Both the position numbers and the translations under genes were made by a program. From contig JBBIQK010000005.1 in the NCBI GenBank assembly GCA_037442365.1, forward strand, positions 1 to 64,000: a DNA stretch of 64,000 nt. Reading direction: 5' to 3'. Shown here one piece after another: positions 61,219 through 64,000 of the stretch. This stretch comes from GBS-DC sp037442365 (GTDB taxonomy: Bacteria > Armatimonadota > Fimbriimonadia > Fimbriimonadales > GBS-DC). The notes beneath the pieces are model-generated. The model was not told the origin of the DNA. It did not search any database and saw only the letters and a list, made by a program, of their open reading frames with translations. How positions within the stretch are numbered: position 1 is the first letter of the stretch; each line of letters begins with the position of its first letter.

Positions 61219-61293
61219 TGGTGGAGGCGACCGGATTTGAACCGGTGACCCCCTGCGTGCAAAGCAGGTGCTCTCCCGCTGAGCTACGCCCCC
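61219..61293 (-). tRNA. tRNA-Ala (anticodon TGC)
   Basis: Minus strand folds as a full cloverleaf: acceptor GGGGGCG/CGCCTCC, anticodon loop TTTGCAC, T-loop TTCAAAT, encoded CCA end. Anticodon TGC reads alanine. It lies in the 16S-23S spacer. Confidence 0.95.
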
Positions 61294-61295
61294 AC

Positions 61296-61372
<77 letters not shown>

Positions 61373-61429
61373 GTATGTGGCTCCCTCAAAACCGAGCAGG
61401 CAGTGCTTTGCAAGCCGAGAGTATCCGTT

Positions 61430-62958
<1,529 letters not shown>

Positions 62959-63115
62959 AAAACGCGATTCCTGCATGCGCAGGTTCGTTTTCCTGTTTGA
63001 CTGAGCTCGCAAAGCGTTCTTACCTGCCCGGTTTTCAAGGTTCAACAATCCGCTTGCCGCCCTTGCAGCAAGCGCACACGCCAACACGCCTTACGGCATA
63101 TCGTCGGCGAGTCTG

Positions 63116-63145
63116 ATTATACCACATCCCAAGCGCGTTTGTCAA
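63116..63145 (-). promoter_or_regulatory. rRNA operon promoter P2
   Basis: On the minus strand TTGACA (63145-63140), 18 bases, TATAAT (63121-63116): consensus sigma-70 boxes, about 160 bases before the 16S 5' end. Confidence 0.85.
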
Positions 63146-63226
63146 GGGCATAGCCCTCCGCACGCAGTTTCTGGGATCTCAAGGTACTCACTGCGCCCCA
63201 AAGTCCCTTGCTTTGAGGCGGGCTAT

Positions 63227-63256
63227 ATAATACCATGCCCACGACAGCGTTGTCAA
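63227..63256 (-). promoter_or_regulatory. rRNA operon promoter P1
   Basis: On the minus strand TTGACA (63256-63251), 18 bases, TATTAT (63232-63227). The two promoters share spacing and TTGACAA, and lie 111 bases apart. The 62959-63313 region holds no gene, only these promoters and the rRNA leader. Confidence 0.82.
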
Positions 63257-63313
63257 GGGGTTAAGCCCAATTCCGGGCAAATTCCCCCGAATTTTCCCCG
63301 ATTCCGCGCGTCC

Positions 63314-64000
63314 CTACCCCGAAGGCTGACGCACCACCCCCAGAAACAGCACCGTGCCCGTCGGCTGATGCACAATCGCGAACAGAAACGGACGATCGAC
63401 CACTACATTAAATTGCTCCACAGGAACGGAGGTCACGCCGACCGTAATCCCTGTTGCCGCAGCAGCTTTGGTACCCTCCTCGTCCACCTCAACCACTGCC
63501 TTCTGAATCGCCTTTTGAATGAAGAGCCGCTCGGGTGAGACATCGGCGATTCGGCTGAAGTCGGCGCGCTCAGGGTCGAACGCCACGCCCATGCCCAGCG
63601 CGCTGAGCGGGGCTTTCAGGTCGTACTTCGCCTCCACCTTGAAGCGCGGCATCTGCAGGTTGCCGTTCACAACCCGAAACGCCGCCAGCCATTTCACCCA
63701 GTTTTCAGGCGTGAGCTGTTTGCGCAAATCCGCCGCCGTGCGTCCTCTATCGGGCAGAAACAGGTAGAAGCGGTAGTCGCCCTTGCCGTAGGGCAGCGCA
63801 ACCGCCTGGAAGCCCTCGCCCCGATAGTAGGGGAGCCGCTCCGAAAGCTGCATCATCGGCGCCTGTTGCGTCTTGCCGTTTTCCAGATAAAACGGCGCGT
63901 TTTGGGTGGCGTCCTTCGGGAACGGGTACTGCCACTTGCCCTCGAAGTAGAGCGTGTTCACCAGCGCGAGGCGCGTCTGCGCGTCGAAGTCGCCTGCCTG
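63314..64000 (-). CDS. Serpin family protease inhibitor (partial, N-terminus outside window)
   Basis: The last about 228 residues of a serpin are present; the frame stays open to the window edge (RLALVNTLYFEGKWQYPF). The hinge VDEEGTKAAAATG and the C-terminal RPFLFAIVHQPTGTVLFLGVV are typical of inhibitory serpins. Counting from the hinge, the reactive bond would be near Thr-Ser in GVTSVP. Serpins trap serine proteases; in heat-loving bacteria they may protect against secreted proteases. It ends 355 bases above the 16S gene. Confidence 0.9.
   Translation of the reverse strand, partial: QAGDFDAQTRLALVNTLYFEGKWQYPFPKDATQNAPFYLENGKTQQAPMMQLSERLPYYRGEGFQAVALPYGKGDYRFYLFLPDRGRTAADLRKQLTPENWVKWLAAFRVVNGNLQMPRFKVEAKYDLKAPLSALGMGVAFDPERADFSRIADVSPERLFIQKAIQKAVVEVDEEGTKAAAATGITVGVTSVPVEQFNVVVDRPFLFAIVHQPTGTVLFLGVVRQPSG

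Overview
The window is a compact, GC-rich bacterial chromosome segment (about 63% GC by eye) carrying roughly 50 protein genes and one complete rRNA operon. Several features suggest a thermophilic lineage near Armatimonadota: secreted proteins ending in dockerin-like DADLLxxLFxFG repeats, a DUF1800 protein, a serpin, GGTAYAAT promoters placed right at start codons, and intron-riddled 23S rRNA. That placement is an inference; the 16S gene at 61430-62958 would settle it.

Layout. 1-10.1 kb: end of a dockerin-type protein, an M24 aminopeptidase, cutA, a secreted zincin, a TPM/LemA pair, a TPR protein, mutY, argH and a small membrane protein. 10.1-11.6 kb: a 1.5 kb non-coding island with palindromic repeats, a three-repeat CRISPR array without cas genes, and GT-rich repeats. 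11.6-30 kb: pterin dehydratase, nnr, a TPR lipoprotein, a fused amidohydrolase, a methylmalonyl-CoA mutase-type subunit, an HspR-box hsp20, an unknown three-gene unit, a secDF/MFS/zincin operon and DUF1800. 30-33 kb: a ferredoxin-NADP reductase coupled to an AT-richer, probably foreign restriction-modification-like pair. 33-46.5 kb: glmU-prs operon, PLP decarboxylase, the rpmH-rnpA-yidD-yidC-jag operon, a GH-like dockerin protein, a CBS-HEPN protein, scpA and an ECF sigma/anti-sigma pair. 46.5-55.5 kb: ceramidase-SCP2, a vapBC pair with a frameshifted toxin, fabI, nhaA, an ABC ATPase, a GCS2 ligase with an in-frame palindromic insert, a glycosyltransferase and a HTH protein. 55.5-63.3 kb (minus strand): 16S-tRNA-Ile-tRNA-Ala-23S-5S with tandem promoters and a terminator. 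The window ends inside a serpin gene.

The most striking element is the 23S gene: about 5.3 kb long because four insertions interrupt it near E. coli positions 1931, 2262, 2511 and 2593. Two encode LAGLIDADG homing endonucleases, one holds an eroded remnant of such a gene, and one has no ORF but a recognisable group I core. Other notable points are widespread leaderless-type promoters, overlapping stops at convergent gene pairs, an RBS-burying hairpin before the ceramidase gene, a perfect HAIR operator before hsp20, and a palindromic operator before the ferredoxin-NADP reductase gene.
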